A DNA stretch of 11,029 nucleotides from Pseudomonadota bacterium (GTDB lineage Bacteria > Pseudomonadota > Gammaproteobacteria > Steroidobacterales > Steroidobacteraceae): the NCBI GenBank assembly GCA_023428645.1, contig JAEYXD010000039.1, forward strand, positions 1 through 11,029. Reading direction: 5' to 3'. The notes below the pieces were generated by a model. The model was given only the letters and a program-made list of their open reading frames with translations. It was not told the DNA's origin and did not search any database. Below are positions 1-6,194 of this stretch, one piece after another. The translations under genes and the position numbers were made by a program. The stretch's first letter is position 1. The number at the start of each line of letters is the position of its first letter.

Positions 1-1238
1 GCTACGAGAGCAATCTCGTGCTGAAGCTCAATGGCAGCGAAACGGTGGCCGTGTCCGCGGATGGAACCTTCGCATTCTCGACCGCGCTCCCCGTCGGCAC
101 GGCCTATTCGGTCACGGTGGACGCACATCCAAGCGTGCCTCCACGGAACTGCGCCGTGAGCAAGGCCACTGGAAGCGTTACGAATGCCGGCGTCACGAAC
201 GTGGCAGTCACCTGCGAGGCCCCCATTCCCCGCCTGGTTTTCATGTCGGGTGCCGCCGCAAGCGACGATCTGAGCGTGTACTCGATCGATCCCGCCACGG
301 GCTTACTTTCACACGCATCATCGATCCTCGCCCAAGCAGACTATTCCTTCAGCTTGGCGCTCTCAGCGGACCAGCGGTTCCTATATATGCCCCACAGATC
401 CTCCAACAGGATCTTTGGCTATGCTGTGGATGCCGTGAATGGCACGTTGAGCGTACTGCCGGGGTCACCTTACGCTGTTGCCACTAATGCGCCGCGCACG
501 ATCAGCATCACGCCGGATGGCAGATTTATTTATGTCATTGGCCAGTCCGGCAATTCAGTCGCGGGGTTCGCGATCGACGCCGTTACGGGCGCACTGACGG
601 CCTTGGGTGCACCCGTGTCGACCGGCGGCCAGCCGCTGTACTCGCTCATCACGCCGAACGGAAAGTATCTTTACACCGCCTCCTTCAACGACAGATCGGT
701 CTTCGGATACGCGATCGATGCCGCCACTGGCGCGTTGACACCGGTCGGCGTCGCTTCGTTGAACGCTCCGTTGTACGCTCGTGCCCTTGCGGTCGATCCT
801 CGCGGCAAGTTCCTATACGTCCCGACGTACAGTACTTCGGTGGCTGCCTTCACCATCGACGATGACACGGGTGCTCTGTCGCCCGTCGCCGGCTCTCCGT
901 TCGCTACCGGCGGCAATCAGGCGGTGTTCGCGGCGGTCGAGTCCAGCGGGCGCTTCTTGTATGTGACGAACCAGAATTCCAACGACATCAGTGCCTATAG
1001 CATCAATGGCGCGACCGGCGCACTGACACCGCTGCCGGGCTCGCCCTTCGGCAACGGCACCTCGCCGCTGGAGATCAAGACGGATCCGAGTGGCAAGTTT
1101 CTGTACGTTTCCAATCAGAGCTCCGGGCAGGTGAACGTGTACACCATCGACGCCACGACCGGGGCGATTGCTCTTGTGCCAGGTGCGCCATTCTCGACCG
1201 GGCTCAATCCGGGCGGGCTAGCAATCCTGACGGAATGA
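1..1238 (+). CDS. Seven-bladed beta-propeller (lactonase-like/YncE-like) protein, 5' end missing
   Basis: The frame is open from base 3, so the true start lies outside the window; the GTG at 18 is internal. Numbering from that GTG, residues 1-66 look like a small beta-sandwich (pattern VSADGTFAFST, then Cys45 and Cys66, a possible disulfide). Seven repeats follow, each carrying a Y/F-x-I/V-D/N-x-x-T/N-G-x-L-like motif at about residues 88, 135, 184, 231, 278, 327 and 375. The spacing is 47-49 residues, and most repeats also contain a P-x-G-(K/R)-F/Y-L/I-Y strand. Seven such repeats fit a closed propeller of the lactonase/YncE type. Known relatives are secreted or surface proteins, so an extracytoplasmic location is likely, but any signal peptide is off-window. 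The similarity to 6-phosphogluconolactonase is one of fold; no enzymatic role can be claimed. The gene ends at TGA 1236-1238, and no clear terminator hairpin with a T-run follows. Confidence 0.85.
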   Translation, partial: YESNLVLKLNGSETVAVSADGTFAFSTALPVGTAYSVTVDAHPSVPPRNCAVSKATGSVTNAGVTNVAVTCEAPIPRLVFMSGAAASDDLSVYSIDPATGLLSHASSILAQADYSFSLALSADQRFLYMPHRSSNRIFGYAVDAVNGTLSVLPGSPYAVATNAPRTISITPDGRFIYVIGQSGNSVAGFAIDAVTGALTALGAPVSTGGQPLYSLITPNGKYLYTASFNDRSVFGYAIDAATGALTPVGVASLNAPLYARALAVDPRGKFLYVPTYSTSVAAFTIDDDTGALSPVAGSPFATGGNQAVFAAVESSGRFLYVTNQNSNDISAYSINGATGALTPLPGSPFGNGTSPLEIKTDPSGKFLYVSNQSSGQVNVYTIDATTGAIALVPGAPFSTGLNPGGLAILTE

Positions 1239-1414
1239 CGCCGATCCACTTACCGACATCCCATTCCCTCGTGCGCCGCGGTCAGTCACGAGATCCGAGG
1301 AAATCACGGATGCTGCCCTCAGCCTGCAGAGGCGCACATTGTGGCTGCGATGATGCGTGCGATGCCGCACACAGTGAGCCGGACGCCACTCAGGACGACT
1401 GTCGGACACCGAGT

Positions 1415-1430
1415 AGACGGCGCACCGTCT
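1415..1430. promoter_or_regulatory. Palindrome upstream of hdhA, possible operator
   Basis: AGACGG-CGCA-CCGTCT is a perfect 6-4-6 inverted repeat ending 19 bases before the hdhA ATG. It lies in the 211-base gap (1239-1449) between the propeller gene and hdhA. There is no T-run after it, and the distance to the start codon suits an operator or a 5'-UTR hairpin better than a terminator. No convincing -35/-10 pair was seen. The rest of the gap shows no recognisable feature. Confidence 0.3.
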
Positions 1431-1449
1431 CAGGTGCAGGTAAGTTGCC

Positions 1450-2220
1450 ATGCCATCAGTCACAGATGTCTTCCGGCTCGATCATCAAGTGGCGATCGTC
1501 ACGGGTGCTGGTGCCGGTATCGGGCGCGCGATCGCCGAGCTGTTCGCGGAGGCTGGTGCAGGGGTCGTGGTCAGCGATGTCAACAAAGACACGGCCGACG
1601 AAGTCGGGAACGGCATCGCGAGGCGCGGCGGGCGCGCAGCCGGTGTGGCATGCGATGTTACTGACGCGAACGCACGCAAGGCGCTTGTCGATGCGGCGCT
1701 CAGCGAGTTCGGCGCGATCCATATCCTCGTAAACAACGCTGGCGGCGGCGGACCGAAGCCCTTCGACATGTCGATGGAGACATTCGTCTGGGCGTATCAG
1801 CTCAATGTGTTTTCCGTCTTCAATCTCGCGCAGCTCTGTGCGCCTCACATCGAGAAGGCAGGCGGCGGCGCGATCTTGAATATCACGTCGATGGCAGGCG
1901 AGAACAAGAGCGCACGCATGGCGTCGTACGCTTCAGCGAAAGCGGCCGAGAGCCACCTCACGCGCAACATCGCGTTCGATCTCGGCCCGCAGCGGATTCG
2001 CGTCAATGCGATCGCGCCCGGCGCGATCAAGACTGCTGCGCTTGCGAGCGTGCTCACGCCCGACGTCGAAAGCGCCATGCTGAAACGCACGCCGCTCGGT
2101 CGGCTCGGCGAAGGCAGGGATATCGCATACGCGGCCCTCTTCTTGTGCTCGCCGGCCGCCAGCTGGGTGAGCGGGCAAGTATTGACCGTCAGTGGCGGAG
2201 GCGTTCAGGAGCTCGACTGA
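1450..2220 (+). CDS. hdhA: 7-alpha-hydroxysteroid dehydrogenase (SDR family, HdhA type)
   Basis: A 256-residue classical short-chain dehydrogenase that oxidises the 7-alpha-hydroxyl of bile acids such as cholate to the 7-oxo form, using NAD+ in the cytoplasm. The cofactor glycine motif T18-G-x-x-x-G-I-G25 is followed by Asp43 at the end of beta-2, the residue giving NAD preference. NNAG is at 95-98, Asn119, Ser147, Tyr160 and Lys164 form the catalytic set, and P190-G follows. From memory it aligns end to end with E. coli HdhA, sharing unusual stretches such as NNAGGGGPKPFDM, LFLCSPAASWVSGQ and a C-terminal VSGGGVQEL. That goes well beyond generic SDR similarity. The ATG at 1450 gives the family length; AGG at 1438-1440 is a modest ribosome site. 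It heads a tight plus-strand run, with the next start 31 bases after its stop. Substrate is inferred from homology; another steroid alcohol is possible. Confidence 0.88.
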   Translation: MPSVTDVFRLDHQVAIVTGAGAGIGRAIAELFAEAGAGVVVSDVNKDTADEVGNGIARRGGRAAGVACDVTDANARKALVDAALSEFGAIHILVNNAGGGGPKPFDMSMETFVWAYQLNVFSVFNLAQLCAPHIEKAGGGAILNITSMAGENKSARMASYASAKAAESHLTRNIAFDLGPQRIRVNAIAPGAIKTAALASVLTPDVESAMLKRTPLGRLGEGRDIAYAALFLCSPAASWVSGQVLTVSGGGVQELD

Positions 2221-2251
2221 CCGCCCCAGCACGTCCATACGAAGGTGCACG

Positions 2252-2437
2252 ATGGCTCACGATCCATACCAGATGCTTGGCGGGCTGTTCAGCTTGGAGG
2301 GCTACTGCGTGATCATCACCGGTGCCGGCGGTGCGGTCGGCGGCGCGACGGGTCAATGCCTTGCCGCGGAAGGCGCCGACGTCGTCGTGTCGGATCCGAG
2401 TCTCGTGGCCGCAGTCCCGTGGTGTGACTCTCCATGA
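2252..2437 (+). pseudogene. Truncated SDR dehydrogenase fragment (N-terminal Rossmann half-site only)
   Basis: This 61-residue reading frame begins like a full SDR: LEGYCVIITGAGGAVGGATG, then GADVVVSD. The cofactor loop is T23-G-A-G-G-A-V-G30 and an acidic Asp48 ends beta-2. SDR similarity stops at about residue 50 (around base 2400), and the frame ends after eleven unrelated residues. The catalytic Ser-Tyr-Lys half (some 190 residues) is absent, and the downstream DNA is already marC. AAGG at 2242-2245 is a good ribosome site for the ATG at 2252. The stop overlaps the marC ATG (ATGA, 2434-2437). The likeliest origin is a deletion that removed most of a second dehydrogenase next to hdhA. It cannot be an active oxidoreductase, but it may still be translated and act as a leader for marC. 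An assembly-level deletion is a less likely alternative. Confidence 0.7.
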
Positions 2438-3063
2438 CGGCGGACGGCGTGTTTCCGCTGGGCCAGCTCAGCACGCTGGTATTCATGATGATGGGGCCGG
2501 TTTCGCTCATTCCGTTGTTCTCCGCCATGACGCGTGCCGCCGATGCTCCATTGCGGCATGCGATTGCGTTGCGTGCGTTCGGATTCGCCGTTATCGCGCT
2601 CCTGATCGCGATCGCGATCGGCGCGGGCTTGTTGACGCAGTGGGGGGTGTCGCGCCCGGCACTGATCATCGCCGCGGGGCTGCTGCTGACGCTGGCGTCT
2701 CTGCGCAACGTCCTGGGTAGTCAGAGCGCTGCACCGCCCGCGGAACCGGCGAAGCCGCCGTCGCGTGAGCTTGCGCTGTCGCCGCTTGCGTTTCCCTCGA
2801 TCGTCACGCCGTATGGCATCGGCGTGCTGATCGTATTCGTCGCTTACGCCCCGGACGCAGACGTGAAGCTGTCGATTTTCGGCATCTCACTCGCGATCAT
2901 GGTCATCAATCTGTTCGCAATGATCTTCGCTCATCGTCTGATGAAGTGGCTCGGTGCAGGATCGCTCAAGATTCTCGGCGCGGTCTTCGGCGTGTTGCAG
3001 ATCGCGCTTGGGATCGAGATGGTGATCTCCGGCGTGATGATGCGCGTGTCCGGCGCCACATGA
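2434..3063 (+). CDS. MarC-family integral membrane protein
   Basis: A 209-residue protein with about six hydrophobic segments (roughly 10-30, 47-69, 75-95, 117-138, 145-166 and 178-201), the usual MarC topology. The GPVSLIPLF segment (21-29) replaces the family's dP-x-G-x-x-P-x-F signature. LAFPSIVTPYGIG (118-130) matches the second conserved loop, LaFP-x-i-x-x-P. The family sits in the inner membrane. Its transport role is unproven, and the old link to multiple antibiotic resistance is not supported. The start is fixed because an in-frame TGA at 2425-2427 blocks extension. No Shine-Dalgarno sequence precedes this ATG, but the upstream SDR fragment terminates in the overlapping ATGA, so translation probably depends on coupling. 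A hydrophilic Ala/Pro-rich stretch (98-112) separates the two three-helix halves. Confidence 0.85.
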   Translation: MTADGVFPLGQLSTLVFMMMGPVSLIPLFSAMTRAADAPLRHAIALRAFGFAVIALLIAIAIGAGLLTQWGVSRPALIIAAGLLLTLASLRNVLGSQSAAPPAEPAKPPSRELALSPLAFPSIVTPYGIGVLIVFVAYAPDADVKLSIFGISLAIMVINLFAMIFAHRLMKWLGAGSLKILGAVFGVLQIALGIEMVISGVMMRVSGAT

Positions 3064-3115
3064 GGTGAGGTCGCGCAGCAGTGCGCGCGCTGTCAGAAAC
3101 GGTCCCTCTAGATAG

Positions 3116-3120
3116 AAGGA
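3116..3120 (+). promoter_or_regulatory. Shine-Dalgarno deciding the cupin start
   Basis: AAGGA lies 8 bases before the ATG at 3129. The longer frame reaching back to a GTG at 3081 has no such site and would add 16 residues that do not look conserved, so 3129 is taken as the start. Confidence 0.7.
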
Positions 3121-3128
3121 AACAAGAC

Positions 3129-3680
3129 ATGACCAGCTCCAGGATCTATGGACGTCCATCCGATTTGCCACTGCCACCCGATGATCCGGCCCGAGAATTG
3201 ACTCACGTTCGGCTGGACGACGCGACGCTCGAGCACATTCATCTCGCGGGTGGCACCTATACCGTTCTGATCAGCGGCAAAGATACCAACGGACAGTATT
3301 GCCTTCTCGATTTCAACGTCCCGCCGTGCGCGGGGCCGGGTCCTCATCGCCATGACTTCGAGGAGATGTTTCATATCCTGGAAGGGGAGGCCGAACTGCA
3401 TTTTCGGGGCAGGAAGCAGACGGTGCGTGCAGGGGAGACCGTCAACATTCCCGCCAACGCGCCTCACTTCTTTCGTAATGCAACGGACACGAAACTTCAC
3501 ATCCTGTGCGTCTGCTCACCCGCAGGTCAGGAGGATTTTTTTCGCGAGATGGGGACGCCCGCTGCAGGTCGCGATGAACCTGCGCCCAAGCTCACCGATG
3601 AGGAGATGCAGGCTTTCAAGGAGAAGGCGGAACGGCTCGGTCTCGAGTATCGGACCGAGTTTCTTCAACCGGAGAAGTGA
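3129..3680 (+). CDS. Single-domain cupin protein (quercetin-dioxygenase-like)
   Basis: A 183-residue protein with one conserved beta-barrel. Cupin motif 1 is H73-x-H75-x3-E79-x6-G86. Motif 2 is G102-x5-P108, then H113-x3-N117, with Asn110 where the consensus has glycine. The three histidines and Glu79 form the expected divalent-metal site. The C-terminal 45 residues are charged and helical (KLTDEEMQAFKEKAERLGLEY), typical of the small cupins annotated as quercetin-dioxygenase-like. No signal peptide is present, so it is probably cytoplasmic. The reaction cannot be told from sequence; members include dioxygenases, isomerases and non-enzymatic binders. It starts 65 bases after marC on the same strand with a strong ribosome site and probably ends the hdhA-marC unit. 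It converges on the bile salt hydrolase gene. Confidence 0.85.
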   Translation: MTSSRIYGRPSDLPLPPDDPARELTHVRLDDATLEHIHLAGGTYTVLISGKDTNGQYCLLDFNVPPCAGPGPHRHDFEEMFHILEGEAELHFRGRKQTVRAGETVNIPANAPHFFRNATDTKLHILCVCSPAGQEDFFREMGTPAAGRDEPAPKLTDEEMQAFKEKAERLGLEYRTEFLQPEK

Positions 3681-3742
3681 GCCTGAATAGCCGAGGCGCA
3701 GTGCGTCCCATCGCGAATCCTTCACGTCCGTCTGGGGTTTCG

Positions 3743-3835
3743 TGACTCGACGATCGCGGATCGAACGCAGGAATTCACCGCGCTGACGCGCCTTGCGATT
3801 CGGCGCCGCCGCCGTCGTCGCCGGATGTCGAGTCA
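3743..3835. repeat. Spaced 9-bp inverted repeat in a convergent gap
   Basis: TGACTCGAC at 3743-3751 is exactly inverted as GTCGAGTCA at 3827-3835, with 75 bases between the arms; the right arm runs into the hydrolase stop codon. The 152-base gap between the two convergent genes also holds a Gly/Arg-codon-like GCC/GTC-rich run near 3800-3822. Neither looks like a standard intrinsic terminator. Chance is a real possibility. Confidence 0.25.
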
Positions 3836-4804
3836 GTTCTGCATCTTGATCTGCTGACCCTTGATCAGAGGGAAGCTCACGAGCTTGCGCCCATCGAGAT
3901 CTGCGCGGTGCATGTCGACACCGGTGATCTGGCTGTTCTCATAGGTCGTGTAGTAGTAGACGCCCGTGTTGGTGTTGCAGCACGAGGAGTAGATCGTGAT
4001 TTCGAACTTGTCGCCCACCTTCACCAAGCCTCTCTGTTGAGCGACGGCTCCAAGGATGTGGAAGAACTGGCTGATTGATTCGGACTCTGAATCACCGGAC
4101 AGGGAGTTGGCCTTCGTGAAGGCGGCCTTCACGAAGCGGGAGGCGGATGAAAGATCTCCCGGCAGGCCCATCGCGCCCATCCCGCGGCTGTACGTGTCCA
4201 ATTTCAAATCGGGGGAGAAGTGATTCTCCGGGGGGTTGATCGACAGACTCATGAAATCGTTCAGACGAAAAGTCTGGATGTCGAACGTGGGATTGTTCGT
4301 CAGAACGCCGATCGGGTTGTCGTAGACCTTCAGTCCCTCCTTGACCGACTCCACCGTGATGGAGGCGCTTCTATCTGAGATGATCCAATGCAGAGGCGAC
4401 AACGGCAGCTTCTCGCTGAACGAAATATTCACCAGGTTCAGGTCGACGAGCGCTTTCCTGGCTTCGTCCACGGTCGTGCATCGGCCGAGTATCCACGGGA
4501 CGAATTCGAATGGCGTGATGTTCGTCTTGCCCTGGGCTTCGGGCTTGTAGTCGCAATTGCCGGGAAAGTTCAGGCCGGCCATGCTCAGCCCGCGCTCGTT
4601 CGTGCCGTCGTAGTAGAGCGGATAATCGTCTGCGACCAGCGCCATGCCGATCATGGCGTAGTGACTCTCCACTGCGGGCATTCTGCGGAAGTCGAACACG
4701 TAGTTCCTGGGCGTGATGCACACCGATTCGTTGTACGAGAATTCGAGATCGAGATTCCGGCCGAAGTAGTGATCCTTCGTTGTGTAATTTGCTGCTGTAC
4801 ACAT
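3833..4804 (-). CDS. Choloylglycine hydrolase / bile salt hydrolase (Ntn hydrolase family)
   Basis: A 323-residue enzyme predicted to cleave the amide bond of glycine- or taurine-conjugated bile acids. The start is set at MCTAA because Cys2 must become the N-terminal nucleophile after Met removal; a longer frame from 4825 would bury it. GGAG lies nine bases upstream. Active-site residues match the family: Cys2, Arg16, Asp19 (FGRNLDLE), Asn79 (GLNFPG), Asn170 (LTNNPTF) and Arg223 (SASRF). C-terminal YYYTTYENSQITGVDM (283-298) closely resembles the Clostridium/Lactobacillus enzymes. There is no signal peptide, unlike many Gram-negative penicillin V or AHL acylase relatives, so it is cytoplasmic and of Gram-positive type. 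The loop at 206-208 is Ser-Arg-Gly, a taurine-preference signature in lactobacilli. Bases 4201-4320 hold about 50% G+C by my count, against about 73% at 8101-8160, hinting at transfer. Penicillin V acylase remains an alternative. Confidence 0.9.
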   Translation of the reverse strand: MCTAANYTTKDHYFGRNLDLEFSYNESVCITPRNYVFDFRRMPAVESHYAMIGMALVADDYPLYYDGTNERGLSMAGLNFPGNCDYKPEAQGKTNITPFEFVPWILGRCTTVDEARKALVDLNLVNISFSEKLPLSPLHWIISDRSASITVESVKEGLKVYDNPIGVLTNNPTFDIQTFRLNDFMSLSINPPENHFSPDLKLDTYSRGMGAMGLPGDLSSASRFVKAAFTKANSLSGDSESESISQFFHILGAVAQQRGLVKVGDKFEITIYSSCCNTNTGVYYYTTYENSQITGVDMHRADLDGRKLVSFPLIKGQQIKMQN

Positions 4805-4907
4805 TGTGCGATCTCCGACTTCCAAGCCATCCCGGTCCGCAATCCTTCGAGGCTAGGCTTCGACCCCTGGCGGTCGCAAGAAGGGCTTCGACGACTCGTC
4901 GCCGGCA

Positions 4908-4934
4908 ATCGGCTGAAGCCGATGTCGCTGTCAA
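4908..4934 (-). promoter_or_regulatory. Candidate promoter with built-in palindrome for the bile salt hydrolase gene
   Basis: On the minus strand a consensus TTGACA box (4934-4929) is followed five bases later by the 16-base palindrome ATCGGCTTCAGCCGAT (4923-4908), a 7-2-7 perfect inverted repeat. The palindrome fills the space where a -35/-10 spacer would be. The -10 position shows only weak candidates (GATTGC or CGATTG). It would give a leader of roughly 95 bases before the hydrolase ATG at 4804. A repressor bound there would block polymerase. The rest of the 185-base gap between the DUF1579 gene and the hydrolase shows nothing recognisable. Confidence 0.4.
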
Positions 4935-4989
4935 GGGTTGCGTGGTGCAGCGAGATGCTGTGTTCAGTGGCGCCTGGCACGGCGGCCGA

Positions 4990-5451
4990 TCATTCCGGCA
5001 CCCGCTCGAAAGTCATGGTCCAATTCACTTCCCAAGTGGCGCCGCCATCATTGGAGAAGGCTTGTTCCCAACGTGCGCTGTTGGCGCTGATGTCGGACCA
5101 GACGAAACGTATCTTGATCGGTCGCCCTCGTAGCTGGTCTTCGGTGTAGAAGCGACCGATTCCGTTCTCGAATTTTCCCTGCACCGGCGGATCGACGGTT
5201 CCGGAGCGCCCGTCGAACCACCATATCGACCATTCGCCCGTCTCCGGCGCGCGGCGTCGGAACGCGGAGGCTCGATACGCACCTGTTGGATCGTCAAGAA
5301 CCTGATCTTCGACGTTCGCTTCTCCGCCCATGACCTCCCAGGCGTGGCAGGTGCCGGAAAACTCCAACCATTCGGTTGAGCCGACCAGCCGCTCCTTGAG
5401 CTTGCGGTGGTGCACACGCCACGCGCCGGTCTGAAATGCGAAATCCCCCAT
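4990..5451 (-). CDS. DUF1579-like protein
   Basis: A 153-residue soluble protein. FAFQTGAWRVHHRKLKERL at the N-terminus, then GSTEWLEFSGT and the C-terminal ARWEQAFSNDGGATWEVNW match the pattern I know for DUF1579-related proteins, which fold as calycin-like barrels rich in Trp and Gly. No catalytic residues or signal peptide are visible, and the function is unknown. The start at 5451 is preferred over the much longer open frame (back to about 5778) because AGGAAGG lies just three bases upstream, conservation begins here, and the extension overlaps the GFA gene in another frame. It lies 103 bases downstream of the GFA gene on the same strand, with a long inverted repeat between, so it may have its own promoter. 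Confidence 0.75.
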   Translation of the reverse strand: MGDFAFQTGAWRVHHRKLKERLVGSTEWLEFSGTCHAWEVMGGEANVEDQVLDDPTGAYRASAFRRRAPETGEWSIWWFDGRSGTVDPPVQGKFENGIGRFYTEDQLRGRPIKIRFVWSDISANSARWEQAFSNDGGATWEVNWTMTFERVPE

Positions 5452-5477
5452 GCGCCTTCCTTTCTTGTTGGTTCGAC

Positions 5478-5518
5478 CCTGACACGATAACTCCTTATAG
5501 ATGATAGGAGCTGTCAGG
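5478..5518. promoter_or_regulatory. Two-tier inverted repeat between GFA and DUF1579 genes
   Basis: CCTGACA (5478-5484) pairs with TGTCAGG (5512-5518). Inside it CTCCT (5491-5495) pairs with AGGAG (5506-5510), leaving a ten-base AT-rich loop. The element sits 27 bases above the DUF1579 ATG on the minus strand. There is no T-run on either side, so an operator or leader hairpin is more plausible than a terminator. Minus-strand TATCAT and TATAAG inside the loop resemble -10 boxes, but no matching -35 at proper spacing was found. Confidence 0.4.
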
Positions 5519-5554
5519 CATTGTCCGCTGCCGAAGAAATTTAGCCATCCACGT

Positions 5555-6043
5555 TCAAAACTCCGTCGTTGCGTGACCGCCCGTGATCTGCGCGGCAACC
5601 CACTCCGCATACGCAGCCGTAAGCGGGCCGTACTGCTCAGGCGGTGGATACTGAGCGAAGCTGTGCCGGGCTGGTGTCGTTGCCCACGGCAGCTTCTCAT
5701 CGACGCAAGTTTCGGCGAAGGGAATCCGCCAGAGCGGCACGTCGAAGAGCACGGGTCGCACATTGACGAAGGGCACACCAGCAGGAACCGTGAACAGCCA
5801 GTTGAGGCAGCGTGGACAATACAAATACTGGTCGGGCCCGTGCAGCGCGCCGATCTGCGGCGTGCCCTGGGTCACCGTGAATCCGTCCGCGGGCACCAGT
5901 ACCGAGAGCGAGAACGCACTTGCGCTCATCTGCTGACACCCACGGCAATGGCATGCCATCGTGATGATCGGCGCAAGACTGATGCGCATACGCGATTGAC
6001 CGCACATGCAGCTGCCGTCGACGGGAAGGGGTGGATGAGGCAT
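5555..6043 (-). CDS. GFA-family (glutathione-dependent formaldehyde-activating-like) zinc protein
   Basis: A 162-residue protein with the full cysteine set of the GFA/CENP-V fold: Cys12-x-Cys14-G, Cys31-H-Cys33-x-x-Cys36 (ACHCRGCQQMSASAF) and Cys76-x-x-Cys79 (YCPRCLNWLF). In the family these bind structural and catalytic zinc. The founding member speeds S-hydroxymethylglutathione formation, but most paralogues of this size have no proven reaction, so formaldehyde activity should not be assumed. No signal peptide is present. The ATG at 6043 gives the usual length; only a weak GGAA ribosome site precedes it. It is divergent from the amidohydrolase gene across a 151-base gap and is followed on the same strand by the DUF1579 gene. 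Confidence 0.85.
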   Translation of the reverse strand: MPHPPLPVDGSCMCGQSRMRISLAPIITMACHCRGCQQMSASAFSLSVLVPADGFTVTQGTPQIGALHGPDQYLYCPRCLNWLFTVPAGVPFVNVRPVLFDVPLWRIPFAETCVDEKLPWATTPARHSFAQYPPPEQYGPLTAAYAEWVAAQITGGHATTEF

Positions 6044-6109
6044 ATCAGTTCCGGCCGCGGCGCGGCGATGGTGCTGAAGTGCAGGACTGTTGCATCAGGG
6101 AGCTGATAT
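6042..6109. promoter_or_regulatory. Repeated ATCAG half-sites in the divergent GFA/amidohydrolase gap
   Basis: ATATCAGTTCC at 6042-6052 recurs inverted as GGAGCTGATAT at 6099-6109 (10 of 11 bases match). The second site is itself part of a 5-4-5 palindrome, ATCAG-GGAG-CTGAT (6094-6107). One copy covers the GFA start codon, the other lies about 90 bases before the amidohydrolase start. This layout would suit one regulator controlling both genes. A run such as CTATGCT near 6160-6170 may be a -10 box for the amidohydrolase, without a good -35. Confidence 0.35.
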
Positions 6110-6194
6110 CGCAACCCGGAGCGCCGTTTTCGCAGCACCACGGTGCGGCTGGCCTTGCTGCTATGCTCCCAGGCCCTAGGGATCCGAGGAGAGC

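Noticed and set aside
1..1238. Propeller gene as a 6-phosphogluconolactonase
   Set aside because: Only the repeat fold is shared; the extra N-terminal sandwich and Ala/Gly/Thr-rich repeats fit secreted propellers of unknown function.
2434..3063. marC as a multiple-antibiotic-resistance gene
   Set aside because: The name is historical; the family's part in resistance is not supported, and no mar regulator is nearby.
3800..3822. GCC/GTC-rich run as a functional trinucleotide repeat
   Set aside because: Too short and irregular, and expected by chance in DNA of this base composition.
4388..5149. A 253-codon plus-strand open frame over the bile salt hydrolase and DUF1579 genes
   Set aside because: Antisense to two well-supported genes, no family resemblance and no ribosome site.
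5452..5778. N-terminal extension of the DUF1579 frame
   Set aside because: It overlaps the GFA gene in another frame, is Arg/Ser-rich and not conserved, while a strong ribosome site sits directly before the ATG at 5451.
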